Shown: in pieces, positions 9,620 through 17,953 of the stretch
How positions within the stretch are numbered: the first letter of the stretch is position 1
Layout: the number at the start of each line of letters is the position of its first letter
Assembly (NCBI GenBank): GCA_963575745.1
Contig: CAUYUJ010003650.1
Coordinates: 1 to 64,000, forward strand
From: Prorocentrum cordatum
Taxonomy: Eukaryota; Sar; Dinophyceae; Prorocentrales; Prorocentraceae
DNA: 64,000 nucleotides
Reading direction: 5' to 3'
Program-made: the position numbers and the translations under genes
The notes under the pieces: generated by a model
The model's input: only the letters and a program-made list of their open reading frames with translations
Databases searched by the model: none
What the model was told of the DNA's origin: nothing

Positions 9620-10918
9620 ATGTCGGAGGTTGCCTCGGGGCTGGCCAAGCGGGCGTACTGGCTGTGTGTTAAGCGTGGCTGCAACGCTTGGAACTGGTGC
9701 GACAAGCGTTGGACGTGCAAAGTTTGTGGCACCAGTGCGCCCCCTTGGACGAAGGATTACCGTACTGACAAGGGCCCCCCGAGAGTGGACGCTGACGGGT
9801 TCGTACAGCAGCCCAGAGGGAGGGCTGAACAGCGGGCTGCGAGGCGCTCAGCTTCCCAGCGGGCCCTCTCTGGGAGCACCGCGCCCAGCAGCACCCCCAA
9901 CAGCAGGGCGCGGCGTGGGCGACCTTGGGGGGAGGCCAAGGCCCAGTTCGAGGAGCTGCAGGCGCAGCTCGTGGCGGCCAGGGAGCGCGTCGGCAAGCTC
10001 CAGGGGGCCCTGGCGCTCGGGCTCTCGGCTGACTTCCAGCGTGAGGCCGAGAGCGCCCTCCAGCTGGGCAAGGACCAGGTCGCAGCCCTGGAGCTGGCCG
10101 TCCAGGACGCCCAGCGGACGGTGCGCCCACCTCACTCGGTGCTCCACATCGAGGCCAACGCCATTAAGAAGGTCGAGCGCCAGCTGGCTGCGGCGCGCAC
10201 CAAGAAGGAGAAGCTCCAGATGCAGGCGTCCGAGCTGCGCGAACTCATCGCGGAGAAGCAGGAGCAGCTCTCGGCAGCCGAGCTGGGAGTGGATGAGGTC
10301 GCGGGGCAGATTGCCGAGCTGGAGGATACCCGAGCCAAGGTCACGCAGCAGGCGATCCAGCGGGCCAACGTGGCCGTCGGAGGTGTTCCGAGCCCGCTTG
10401 GGGACGCAGTCCAAGGGCTGCTCACTCAGGTCGGCGCCCTGTCGGATCTCCTCAAGCAGCACGGGTCGGAGCTGCCCCCGAGGTTTTCCGAGATCGTCGG
10501 GATTCTCAACACGCAGAAGGAGGCGGTCGCCGAAGTGCTCAGGCCCCGCAGCAGCTCGGCCACGACGCGTTGGGGGGACAGCGTCGGGGACGATGGCCTC
10601 GCGACCGATGATGACGACATGCCGCTTGACATCGTGGCCTCTGGGGGGCCTACGGCCGCCCCGCCCTCTGCAGCCCCGCAGGCAGGGCCCACCGCGGCTG
10701 GGCCGCCAGGCCCGCGGGCCAAGTCAGTGGACGGGCCCTACGGCCCTGCTGCGGCCCGCGGCCAGCACGGGGCGACCCTGGGCACGTGGCCTCAGGTGGA
10801 GCCGGGCCTCGCCAAGGCCCTCGCCGAGCAAGGGGCGGCCCTCGCGGATAGCGACCCCCTGGTGGCTGCGGGTGCTGTTGCTGCTCCTGCTGCTGGATAC
10901 GGGCCGCGCCGTGGGTGA
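9620..10918 (+). CDS. LINE A ORF1: Cys-rich, coiled-coil RNA-binding-type protein
   Basis: 432 residues. The N terminus holds five cysteines (C16, C21, C27, C33, C36) with Trp residues between them, suggesting a zinc-binding finger. Ser/Arg-rich sequence follows to about residue 110. A long helical, charged region with heptad-like Leu spacing (about 110-250) predicts a coiled coil, and the C-terminal third is Pro/Ala/Gly-rich. Finger plus coiled coil fits a LINE ORF1 chaperone that coats element RNA; that role is inferred from position and layout. The ATG at 9620 is in GCCGCCATG context and is shared by copies B and C. Protein conservation among the copies is clearly higher in this frame than in the +1 frame, which is also open. 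ORF1 appears intact although ORF2 of this copy is not. Confidence 0.85.
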   Translation: MSEVASGLAKRAYWLCVKRGCNAWNWCDKRWTCKVCGTSAPPWTKDYRTDKGPPRVDADGFVQQPRGRAEQRAARRSASQRALSGSTAPSSTPNSRARRGRPWGEAKAQFEELQAQLVAARERVGKLQGALALGLSADFQREAESALQLGKDQVAALELAVQDAQRTVRPPHSVLHIEANAIKKVERQLAAARTKKEKLQMQASELRELIAEKQEQLSAAELGVDEVAGQIAELEDTRAKVTQQAIQRANVAVGGVPSPLGDAVQGLLTQVGALSDLLKQHGSELPPRFSEIVGILNTQKEAVAEVLRPRSSSATTRWGDSVGDDGLATDDDDMPLDIVASGGPTAAPPSAAPQAGPTAAGPPGPRAKSVDGPYGPAAARGQHGATLGTWPQVEPGLAKALAEQGAALADSDPLVAAGAVAAPAAGYGPRRG

Positions 10919-11312
10919 TGCGAGAGCGTTGGAGTGGGCAGCTTCCACCGCCGACATCGACGTCTGGGGCAGCGGTGCGCCCTTCTTTCAGGACGTGCGA
11001 GGGCCCAGCTGCTGGGACAGGTGGAGGAGGTGCTGTGGTGGCTGCTGGCGCACCCGCGGCCATCACAAGCGGCGGGCGGCGCCGTGCACCCCTGCCCGAG
11101 GTAGCCAACTGGCGCGGTCGGGAACACCGAGGTGGCCCCCCGACGGCCAGCCAGGGGCCGTGAGCGGTGGGATTCAGCCCCACGACGTCGCAGCTCTCGG
11201 CCCCGTTGGTGATGGGCAGGGACGCCCCCCGCTGGCAACCGGAGGGGTCGAGGGATGGCCTCCTCCTCTGCGGTGGCCACCTCCCGCGCAGGCCAGCGGC
11301 CCGCCCTCGCCG

Positions 11313-13560
11313 ATGAGGAGCGCTGGAGCGTGGGGCCAGGTTCCCCCTCCAGTCCTAGTGGGGGCGGAGGGTCCCGCGACCAGGGGCTCGGCGTCCTCTG
11401 TGTCGTGCGCTGGGCAGCGTGCAGTCCGCGTGGCAGCCGTCATGGGCAAGGCGCCGATGGTGGACAGGGGGGGAGGCCAGCAGCTACGAGCTGGCCTTGT
11501 CCTCCTCGGCTGCAATGGCAACACTTGGAGCAGGAGCATCGAGGTCATAGAGGCCTTCTCCAAGACGTGCTACTACTGGCTCGACGTGGTGGCGCGGCAG
11601 GAGACGAGGCTATCGCATGTGCGCCTGCCCAGTGCAGCGGCTCAGGCCCGCGGCCTGGGCTACGTGGCAGTCCTCCCCGAGGCAGCGCTGTCGGTCAACC
11701 AGGGGCCCCAGGCGACCTCAGGCGGGGCGGCGGTCCTTGTGCGAGACGGCGTGCAGGCCGCCGAGTCAGAGTTCTCGCTGCCCTCCGCCTTGCGGCACCG
11801 CATTCGCTGTGTGGAGGTAGCCTCAGCCTCGGGCCCGCAGTCCCTGGCGGTCTCTGAGTATGTCCAGCACCCTGCGGGCCCGCGAGTCTCCGACCTGGTC
11901 CTGTTTTCGGCCTTCTCGGAGGTGACGGGCCTCTCTGCCGACATCCTGCGGGTCCTCCAAGCCGTCTTCAACGTGGAGCCTGAGCCCCTCGTGGAGTTGG
12001 GGTGGCAGTGGCGGTGCGGGGACACTTCCTGGAGCCCTCGGAGGCGACGTGCTATGCCGAGGGCGGCGACCTCCTCTCCGATTGGTTCGAGGCTTCATCG
12101 GCGTTGGCAGCCAGCGCGGCCTCCTGCGCCACCGCGCGCGAGGGCTTCGGTGCGCACCCTCATCGCCCCGTCCTGCTTCGCCTCCAGGATGTCTGCTCGC
12201 TTCCTGGGCCCGCGTGTGGAGGAGATCCTCATCGGCTGTGCGTCTACGGTCAGCTGTCTCACGTTGGGCAAGAGGCACGCAACGGCAGCCAGCAGGCCCA
12301 ATGCCCCTCTCTGGGAGGGGATCTACGCCTCGCTGGACGTGGACACGCTCAAGGCGACCACGGCTGCAGCTCACTGTACCGCCTGTGGCGTGCTGGACAG
12401 CAAGGTCACGGAGGCCCACCTCAGCGGCAACGGCCTTGCCGACAGCTGGGCCAAGGCAGGTGCGGAGCGGCACCGAGCCAGTGCGGTGGCCAGGCGCGGG
12501 CTCTTCGGCACGATGGAAGTGGTGATTGAGCTTTCTGGCGGGGAGGCGCAAGTCTCCCTCATCTGGCAGTGGATTGCCTTCGACAGGTGCGGAGTCGGCG
12601 CGGCCAAGCTGGAGCTGATGGCGGGCACCCACGGCGGGGCTTATGCGAGGCCTGGCGGGAGCAGAGGTGCGGCGCCCAAGCTCAAGGAGCTATGGCCTGG
12701 CGCTGCGGCGGCTCGGCCCGAGCCAGCGCAGCCGAGGCGCAGCATCGCGCCCAGGCTTGAGCGGCAGCTCGCTGTATGGGCGCGCTTCTGGACCCAGACC
12801 CCCGAGGTTGGCGAAACGATGGAAGGCTACAGCGAGTGGATGGACCACTGCGTCGGCTACGTCACGCAGATCCTGTCCCAGCCGCGCTTCGCCTCCAGGC
12901 TGCGGGCGCGTGGGAGGACGGCCGAGGAGTTAGCCGAGGAGATCTGCGAGCGGGCCTGGGGGACTGGCATGCCTGCGAGGAGGGCCTACTACAGGTGGCG
13001 CTACACGCTGACGCGGTCGCAGATGATCGTGTCGGACTGCATACGGCGCTACGAATACGTCTGCCTGCGGACGTGGATGGCCGAGCTGCAGCGGGAAGGG
13101 CAGCCCCCGCCCATTGGCCCGCTCAGAGCGCCCATCGGCCCATTGCCGTGGAATGCGGGACGCAGGAGGCGACGAAGAAGTGGTTGATGTCGGCCTCCCC
13201 TGGCACGCCCCACTGCGGCAGCAAGGGGGTCGGCTCGGCTGCACCCTGCCTTCGCAAGGAGGAAGTGGTGCCGTTGGCGCGGGTGCGCTTCCTTCAGTGG
13301 CTGGGGGCCCGCCCCGTGCACGCCCCTTGCGGCAGGCCGCTGGCGACGGCAGTGGGCCCCCCAGCGGCGCGGCGGCGGCTGCAGAGGCGGCGGCGGAGCC
13401 GCTGGCGCCTGGCCCCGCGGGGGCCACGGGTGAGGACTAGCTTGCGCCTACGGCCTTGGGAGGCGAGCCTCCATGAGCGGTCAGCCGCGGCTGAGTCGGC
13501 ACGCGTGGGCAGGCGCAAGAGGCGCCGCCGCGCCGACGGTGACGGTGGGGTGCGATGCAG
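11313..13560 (+). pseudogene. LINE A ORF2 remnant: damaged APE endonuclease joined to RNase H
   Basis: The endonuclease part (about 11490-12180) keeps GCNGNTWSRSIEV and QETRL. However, QADFN of the other copies is QAVFN here, so a catalytic Asp is lost, and ALQETR is ARQETR. An indel near 12001 shifts frame until the deletion junction near 12190, where sequence jumps to SARFLGPRVEEILIGC of RNase H. The reverse transcriptase is absent. Later, GNGLADSWAKAGAE of RNase H is recognisable. An insert of about 0.4 kb (12720-13160) reads WMDHCVGYVTQILSQPRF and has no counterpart in B, C or D; it ends at a stop (13185-13187). The original C terminus continues out of frame to about 13560. The start is tentative: ATG 11313 (MRSAGA) is the first in-frame Met after ORF1 and is shared with copy C. 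Confidence 0.85.
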
Positions 13561-13862
13561 CATCTTCCTCCCTTCTGTTGTGTCCGCCCCCCGTCATCCT
13601 TTTCCTTTCTGTGCGTGAGGCAGCTCTTCTGGCCTTGTCGCACTCGCAGCGTTGGGGGCATGTTGGGCGTGCGTACGCGCCGCTGCCTCTGCTGCCTTCT
13701 TGATTTCTCTGAAATCTTGCGCTTCGCGCGTCTGGCGCTCCGCGCCTCCCTCCCTGCGGAGGCCCCTCTCGGGCCCCCAGGGCTGGCCCTTGAGGCCCTG
13801 GGGCCACTGCGCTCCGTGGGCCTCGGGCTTCTTTTAGCCTTCATAGGCCCCGCACGACACGA
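13561..13862 (+). other. LINE A 3' tail
   Basis: Untranslated tail shared with copies B, C and D: TTGATTTCTTTGAAATC-type opening, GCGCTTCGCGC words, GGCCCTTGAGGCCCTGGGGC, then GCCTCGGGCTTCTTTTAGCC. It ends GCACGACACGA, the same subtype as element E2 (B, C and D end GCAGCTCACAGCT). There is no poly(A). A conserved 3' tail is what a LINE reverse transcriptase would recognise; that role is inferred. Confidence 0.75.
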
Positions 13863-14178
13863 CACACAACAGCACGGCAGGCCACACAGGAGCATGGCAG
13901 ACCACACAGGAGCACGGCAGACTACAAAGGAGCACGGCAGACCACACAAGAGCACGGCAGACCCCACAAGAGCACGGCAGACCCCACAGGAGCACGGCAG
14001 ACCCCACAGGAGCACGGCAGAGCAGACCCTAAAGGAGCACGGCAGACCACACAGGAGCAAGGCAAACCACAGGAGCACGGCAGACCACACAGGAGCACGG
14101 CAGACCCCACAGTAGCAAGGCAGACCCCAAAGGAGCACGGCAGACCACCGGAGCACGGCAGACCACACAGGAGTACGG
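13863..14178 (+). repeat. 20-bp tandem array between LINE A and E1
   Basis: The array starts with the downstream TSD of LINE A (CACACAACAGCACGG, 13863-13877) and ends with the upstream TSD of E1 (CACACAGGAGTACGG, 14164-14178). Units keep + orientation. Confidence 0.95.
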
Positions 14179-14200
14179 TCCGTAGCCATTTTGGCTCAAG
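14179..14200 (+). other. Dinoflagellate spliced-leader sequence, copy 2
   Basis: All 22 nt match the SL consensus, directly abutting the TSD that ends GAGTACGG. The leader CCAGGTCGGGCGCGCGCG follows, without a splice donor at the SL boundary. Confidence 0.95.
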
Positions 14201-14236
14201 CCAGGTCGGGCGCGCGCGCGCGCGGGCTCGAGTTCG

Positions 14237-15775
14237 ATGGCGACGGGGAGACGGCCAGATGTTCGGCTGTCTGGAGGGCAACGGCGGGCGCCGCGCGAGC
14301 GCCGCCAGGCTCAGCGTTGGGCCGCCCTCTCACGTGAGAGATTGGCGCAGAGGCAGGCAGCGCAGCTCCTGGAGCTGCAGGGCCTGGCCGAGGCGCCTCC
14401 GAGCATCCTGCGCCGCCTGGCCCTCGTTGCGCCCGTGCTTATCGCGCAGGAGAAGGGCGAGCAGCTACAGGAGGGCAGGATACTAGAGCGGAGCGTCGGC
14501 TGCCACGCGCAGGACCTCCCGCGGCCTGGAGCTCCGCGGCGCGCCTGGCGGATCGCCCAGCGCGGCCCGCGGCTCCCGCGCCCGCGGTCGCTCCTGTCTG
14601 GGTCGAGGGATTTCCCGACTGGCTCGGCGGTCTCGCACGTCGCTGACGTCGAGGCCGCCCTTCTGGCGGATTCCGCTGCCCGCGCCGCCGTGCGCGCGGA
14701 GAGCGAGGGCCACGTGGAGCCTAGCGAGTACGTGGACACGCTGCGGCGCGATGCCGACCTCTTCTGGCCGCTTCGGCCCCCGGGACGCTGGGACGACGGC
14801 GGAGTGGTGATGAGCGGCACCGAGGAGGTCGGCACGGGACGCACGCCGCTGAGGTCGTCTGCTGAGCCTTTCCTGCTGTCGGGCAGCGTCAGCCAGCGAC
14901 GGAGCGACGAAGGCGTTTTGTGCTCTTGTGGAGCAGTTCTGTACTCTTCCTGCCGTGCCGCCGCTGGTATTGTGGGTATTGTGCAGGCGGATGATGTGAG
15001 CCCTGGAGGTACTGCAGGCCGTGCGCCGCTGCCTCCCGCTACTGCTGCTGACGGAGGTGCCACTGCTGATGTGCCAGGCGCGTCTTGCGACGGCTCCGAC
15101 GTCGACGACGTTACCCTGGACGGTGAGGCCGACGCGGACACCTCGTGCTCGGTCGGCGAGCCGCCAGGTGCCGACCATGCCGGTACTGCTGCAGCAGCCG
15201 CCGCGTACCTCGCCGCCTTCCCGCAGGCCCTCTTCAGCGGGGGCGGTGGCGGCTGGGGCCGCTGCGAGGTCGGGGCAGGGGACTGGTGGCGTGCGAGGGC
15301 CGTCGTTGCCCGCGTTTGGCTCACCACAGGTGCTGCGACGGTGCAGGAGAGCGGTGCTGCTGGATCTGCCGCTCCGCCGCCGCCGCTGCCTGACGATCTC
15401 TTGCGGGCCGAGTGCCAGATGTCGGGGCGTGCCGCAGGCGCTGTGGCGCCGCCGCTGCTGCGGAGGGTCCGCTTCGCAGATGCCCCGTGCGTGCTCGATA
15501 TTGGCTGTTGCTCGGGCATGCGTGGTATCCTTCGGCGGGGGAGCGTGCCAGGGTTTCTGGATCCCGCTTGGACGCGCCAAGCCAAAGCTGTTGACCTGAT
15601 GCACATGATCGAAGGCGACTCCTTTGGCCTCACGGTTCCTCCCATGCGGAGGCCGCACCAACTTCGTGCGCGATTCGCGGATGAGTCCCGTCTGGTTGAC
15701 GCCCTTCCGCCAGGGATGTCCGTTGAGCGTGCCAGAGAGATCGATCGTCTTATCTCATTGTGCGGAGGGCAGTAA
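14237..15775 (+). CDS. E1 cargo protein, function unknown
   Basis: 512 residues from the first ATG after the SL (leader of 36 nt) to TAA. I do not recognise the family. The N-terminal ~60 residues are Arg/Gln-rich and helical (RRQAQRWAALSRERLAQRQA). Residues ~60-120 are Leu/Arg-rich, and the middle (about 250-350) is acidic and Ala/Gly/Asp-rich low complexity. The last 110 residues look most structured: LRRVRFADAPCVLDIGCC contains RVRF, which fits the RVxF docking motif of protein phosphatase 1 partners, and a second LRARFADES follows. The RVxF reading is a guess from four residues. The reading frame is intact over 1.5 kb inside a retrocopy, suggesting it is recent or selected. It could be a captured host gene or a non-autonomous element's own protein. 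Confidence 0.6.
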   Translation: MATGRRPDVRLSGGQRRAPRERRQAQRWAALSRERLAQRQAAQLLELQGLAEAPPSILRRLALVAPVLIAQEKGEQLQEGRILERSVGCHAQDLPRPGAPRRAWRIAQRGPRLPRPRSLLSGSRDFPTGSAVSHVADVEAALLADSAARAAVRAESEGHVEPSEYVDTLRRDADLFWPLRPPGRWDDGGVVMSGTEEVGTGRTPLRSSAEPFLLSGSVSQRRSDEGVLCSCGAVLYSSCRAAAGIVGIVQADDVSPGGTAGRAPLPPATAADGGATADVPGASCDGSDVDDVTLDGEADADTSCSVGEPPGADHAGTAAAAAAYLAAFPQALFSGGGGGWGRCEVGAGDWWRARAVVARVWLTTGAATVQESGAAGSAAPPPPLPDDLLRAECQMSGRAAGAVAPPLLRRVRFADAPCVLDIGCCSGMRGILRRGSVPGFLDPAWTRQAKAVDLMHMIEGDSFGLTVPPMRRPHQLRARFADESRLVDALPPGMSVERAREIDRLISLCGGQ

Positions 15776-16207
15776 GCTGTTGTCTCTGAAGCTGCGAGGT
15801 CTGTGAGTGAGTCCTTCCTCCTCTCCTCTGCTTGGCTTCCTCTCTCCCGCTTGCATTCGCATTTTTGTATGTGCACGTGGGCATCGTGTGGCACTTGTTG
15901 ATCTTTGAAGTCCTTTTTCTTCAGCGTGATCTTCGGTGCAGCTTCGCTGCTTCTGCATGCCTCTCGGCACCGCCCGCCCTCGTGGCCCTGGGGCCTAGGC
16001 GCCCCCGTTGGCCCTGGCGGCCTGCCCTCGGGGGGGCCCGTAGCGGCCCCTCGTGAGGGTGTGCTGGAGGTTCGCCCGAAGCGGCCCCTCGGGGAGGGCG
16101 GCCCGAAGCGGCCCCCTCCTGCTGGCCCTGGAGGCTCCCGAGAGCCTCGGGCTTGGTCCTCAGTGGACCTCTCCTTTTTTCCAGCCTTTAGAGGCCCACC
16201 ACACACA
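15776..16207 (+). other. E1 3' tail
   Basis: Contains GCATTCGCATTTTTGTATGTG and GCAGCTTCGCTGCTTCTG, both matched in the E2 tail (from about 26833). A GC-rich GGCCC-repeat stretch follows, then the LINE-like terminus before the TSD at 16208. Confidence 0.75.
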
Positions 16208-17006
16208 CACACAGGAGTACGGCAGACCCCACGTGAGCACGGCAAATCCCAAATGAGCACGGCAGACCACAAGAGCACGGCAGACCACACAGGAGCACGG
16301 CAGACTCCACAGGAGCACGGCAGACCACAAAGGAGCACGGCAGACCACACAGGAGCCCGGCAGACGCCACAGGAGCACGGCAGACGCCACAGGAGCACGG
16401 CGGAACCCACAGGAGCACGGCAGACCGCGCGCGGGTACAACATAAACGCGCCTTTTTGTTGTACCCCGAACGCCGCTGGCGTTTCCCCAACAGGAGCACG
16501 GCAGATCTCACAGGCGCGCGGCAGACCCCAAATGAGCACGGCCGACCACAGGTGCACGGCAGACCCCAAATGAGTACGGCAGACCCCAAAAGAGCACCGT
16601 AGACGCCTCAGGAGCACGGCTGACCACACAGGAGCACGGCAGACCACACAGGAGCGCGGCAAACCACAAAGGAGCAAGGCAGACACCAAATGAGCACGGC
16701 AGTCCACACGTTCGCACGGCAGACCGCACAGGAGCACGGCAGACCCCACATGAGCACGGCAGACCAAGAAGGAGCACGGCAGACCACACAGGAGCACGGC
16801 AGACCACACAGGAGCACGGCAGACCACACAGGACACGGCAGACCCCACGGGAGCACGGCAGACCACACAGGAGCACGGCAAACCACACAAGAGCACGGCA
16901 GACCATACAGGAGCACGCCAGACCACACAGGAGCACGGCAGACCACACGTTCGCACGGCAAACTCCACAGGAGCACGGCAGACCCCAAAGGAGCACGGCA
17001 GTGGTA
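16208..17006 (+). repeat. 20-bp tandem array after E1
   Basis: The array opens with the downstream TSD of E1 (16208-16222). The stretch 16208-16610 is matched almost base for base by 46808-47210 and by 57215-57625. The stretch from about 16610 onward is matched by 48345 onward. Distinctive units with CACGTTCGCACGGC occur near 16705 and 16945. Confidence 0.95.
16433..16483. repeat. Double-hairpin module, copy 2
   Basis: GGGTACAACA (16433-16442) pairs perfectly with TGTTGTACCC (16457-16466). AACGCC (16469-16474) pairs with GGCGTT (16478-16483) across GCT. The two stems are only 2 nt apart. Confidence 0.9.
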
Positions 17007-17370
17007 CGTGGCACTGCTGTGGTATGCCGTACTAAAAACGTGGAATATCTCATAAGCCCAGGGGACAAAAGGACGCTTCCCGTTCTTGTCCGGTCAGGTT
17101 CCCCAAAATGGCCATTTCGCTCGAGACATCCTCGAAAAATGGAGGTGTTGGAGGCTATCGTTTAAGACGTCTTATGTCAAAAATGACGGTTGCGCTCGAG
17201 ACATCCTCAAAACATCGGGATGTTGAAAATATCAAAAATTTTTGTTATGCATGAAAAATGAGCGTTTCGCTCGAGACATCCTCGAAAAAATGAGATGCCG
17301 ACAGAGGTGTTTTAGAACCTTTTATGTCAAAAAAGACGTTTTCGCTCGGGACGTCCTCAGAAAATGAGCA
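17007..17370. repeat. Spacer plus ~75-bp satellite block, copy 2
   Basis: 17007-17099 is a spacer (GTGGTATGCCGTACTAAAA, then CCCAGGGGACAAAAGGACGC) also present at 45443-45540 and 48732-48828. 17100-17370 is the four-unit TTTCGCTCGAGACATCCTC block. Confidence 0.93.
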
Positions 17371-17371
17371 G

Positions 17372-17410
17372 GTGGTCTGCCGTGCTCCCGTGTGGAGCAC
17401 GGCAGACCAC
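17372..17410. repeat. Perfect 17-bp hairpin from head-to-head 20-bp units
   Basis: GTGGTCTGCCGTGCTCC (17372-17388) pairs with 17394-17410 around CGTGT. It marks a strand switch of the 20-bp repeat. It is also found near 45823-45862 and 49100-49138, and with mismatches near 34310-34348 inside Helitron intron 1. Confidence 0.93.
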
Positions 17411-17776
17411 GGCCATTTCGCTCGAGACATCCTCAAAAAATCGAGGTGTGGTCTGCCGTGCTCCTGTGTGGTCTGCCTTGCTCCTGTGGTCTGCCGTGCT
17501 CCTCAGAGGAGCACGGCAGACCGCGCGTAGGAACCGAGAGGAGCACGGCAGACCAAGACGAGGAGCACGGCAGACCAGGCACCAAGAGCGCCCTCAAGAC
17601 GACGGAAAGGATGACCAAGACGAGGAGCACGGCAGACCAAGACGAGGAGCACGGCAGACTATTCCCTAAGAGTGCCCTCAAGACGGCCGAACAACGGCAG
17701 ACCCCATAGGAGCACGGCAGACCACAGAAGAGCACGGCAGACCAACAGGAGCACGGCAGACCACACAAGAGCACGG
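17411..17776. repeat. 20-bp array with orientation switches, upstream of LINE B
   Basis: A half unit of the ~75-bp satellite (17412-17447) is followed by reverse-oriented 20-bp units to about 17504. A second perfect hairpin (GGTCTGCCGTGCTCCTC, one A, then its complement) follows, then forward units with inserts such as CACCAAGAGCGCCCTCAAGA. The array ends at CACACAAGAGCACGGC (17762-17777), the upstream TSD of LINE B. Confidence 0.93.
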
Positions 17777-17798
17777 CCCGTAGCCATTTTGGCTCAAG
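17777..17798 (+). other. Dinoflagellate spliced-leader sequence, copy 3
   Basis: 21 of 22 SL positions match. Position 1 (A, G or U in the consensus) is C here and may belong to the target unit (GAGCACGGC). ATG 17802 in GCCATGG follows 3 nt after the SL, as in copy A. Confidence 0.93.
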
Positions 17799-17953
17799 GC
17801 CATGGCGCACCCGACGACCGCGAGTCCGTCGGGCGTTCTTGAGCGCGAGGGGCGCTCTGCCGCGAGCCAGAAGCTTCGCCAATTTTGTTCTTCTTCGTTC
17901 CAGCAGGGCCGAGTGTCTCGGCCAAGCTGCGGCCAGTCCCTCGGTGAGCCGCC

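Larger units (their letters stand above)
9443..13862 (+). mobile_element. LINE copy A: SL-headed, internally deleted, defective
   Basis: A non-LTR retroelement that begins with the dinoflagellate SL and ends in the shared 3' tail (GCCTCGGGCTTCTTTTAGCC, then CATAGGCCCC). It is bounded by a perfect 15-bp TSD, CACACAACAGCACGG, at 9427-9441 and 13863-13877. Compared with copy B it has lost about 3.05 kb covering the reverse transcriptase (junction near 12190) and a second stretch of roughly 0.2-0.3 kb near 12580. It carries an unrelated insert at about 12720-13160. One extra G (9442) lies between TSD and SL. It has no poly(A) tail. Confidence 0.9.
14179..16207 (+). mobile_element. Passenger retroelement E1 (SL-headed, non-autonomous)
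   Basis: The element has SL, a short GC-rich leader, one ORF and a tail ending CCTCGGGCTTGG...CAGCCTTTAGAGGCCC, which resembles the LINE 3' end. Flanking 15-bp TSDs CACACAGGAGTACGG (14164-14178 and 16208-16222) carry the rare GAGTACGG variant on both sides. It encodes no endonuclease or reverse transcriptase. The leader and the middle of the tail (CAGCTTCGCTGCTTCTG, CCTCTCGGCAC, GTGGCCCTGGGGCCTAGGCG) are shared with E2, although the ORFs are not, so E1 and E2 form a family with common ends and different cargo. Confidence 0.85.

Noticed and set aside
9468-13187. Single 1239-codon LINE A polyprotein from the post-SL ATG
   Set aside because: The first ~480 codons are the +1 reading of ORF1, and ORF1 itself is better conserved between copies. 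It is kept only as a finding about overlapping frames.
14311-16968. 885-codon antisense ORF rich in VLLCGLPCSCVV-type repeats
   Set aside because: It is the reverse reading of E1 plus 20-bp array. The array has no stop on either strand in any phase, so long ORFs arise automatically. The same holds for all Cys/Leu-rich reverse ORFs and EHGRPHRSTAD-type forward ORFs.
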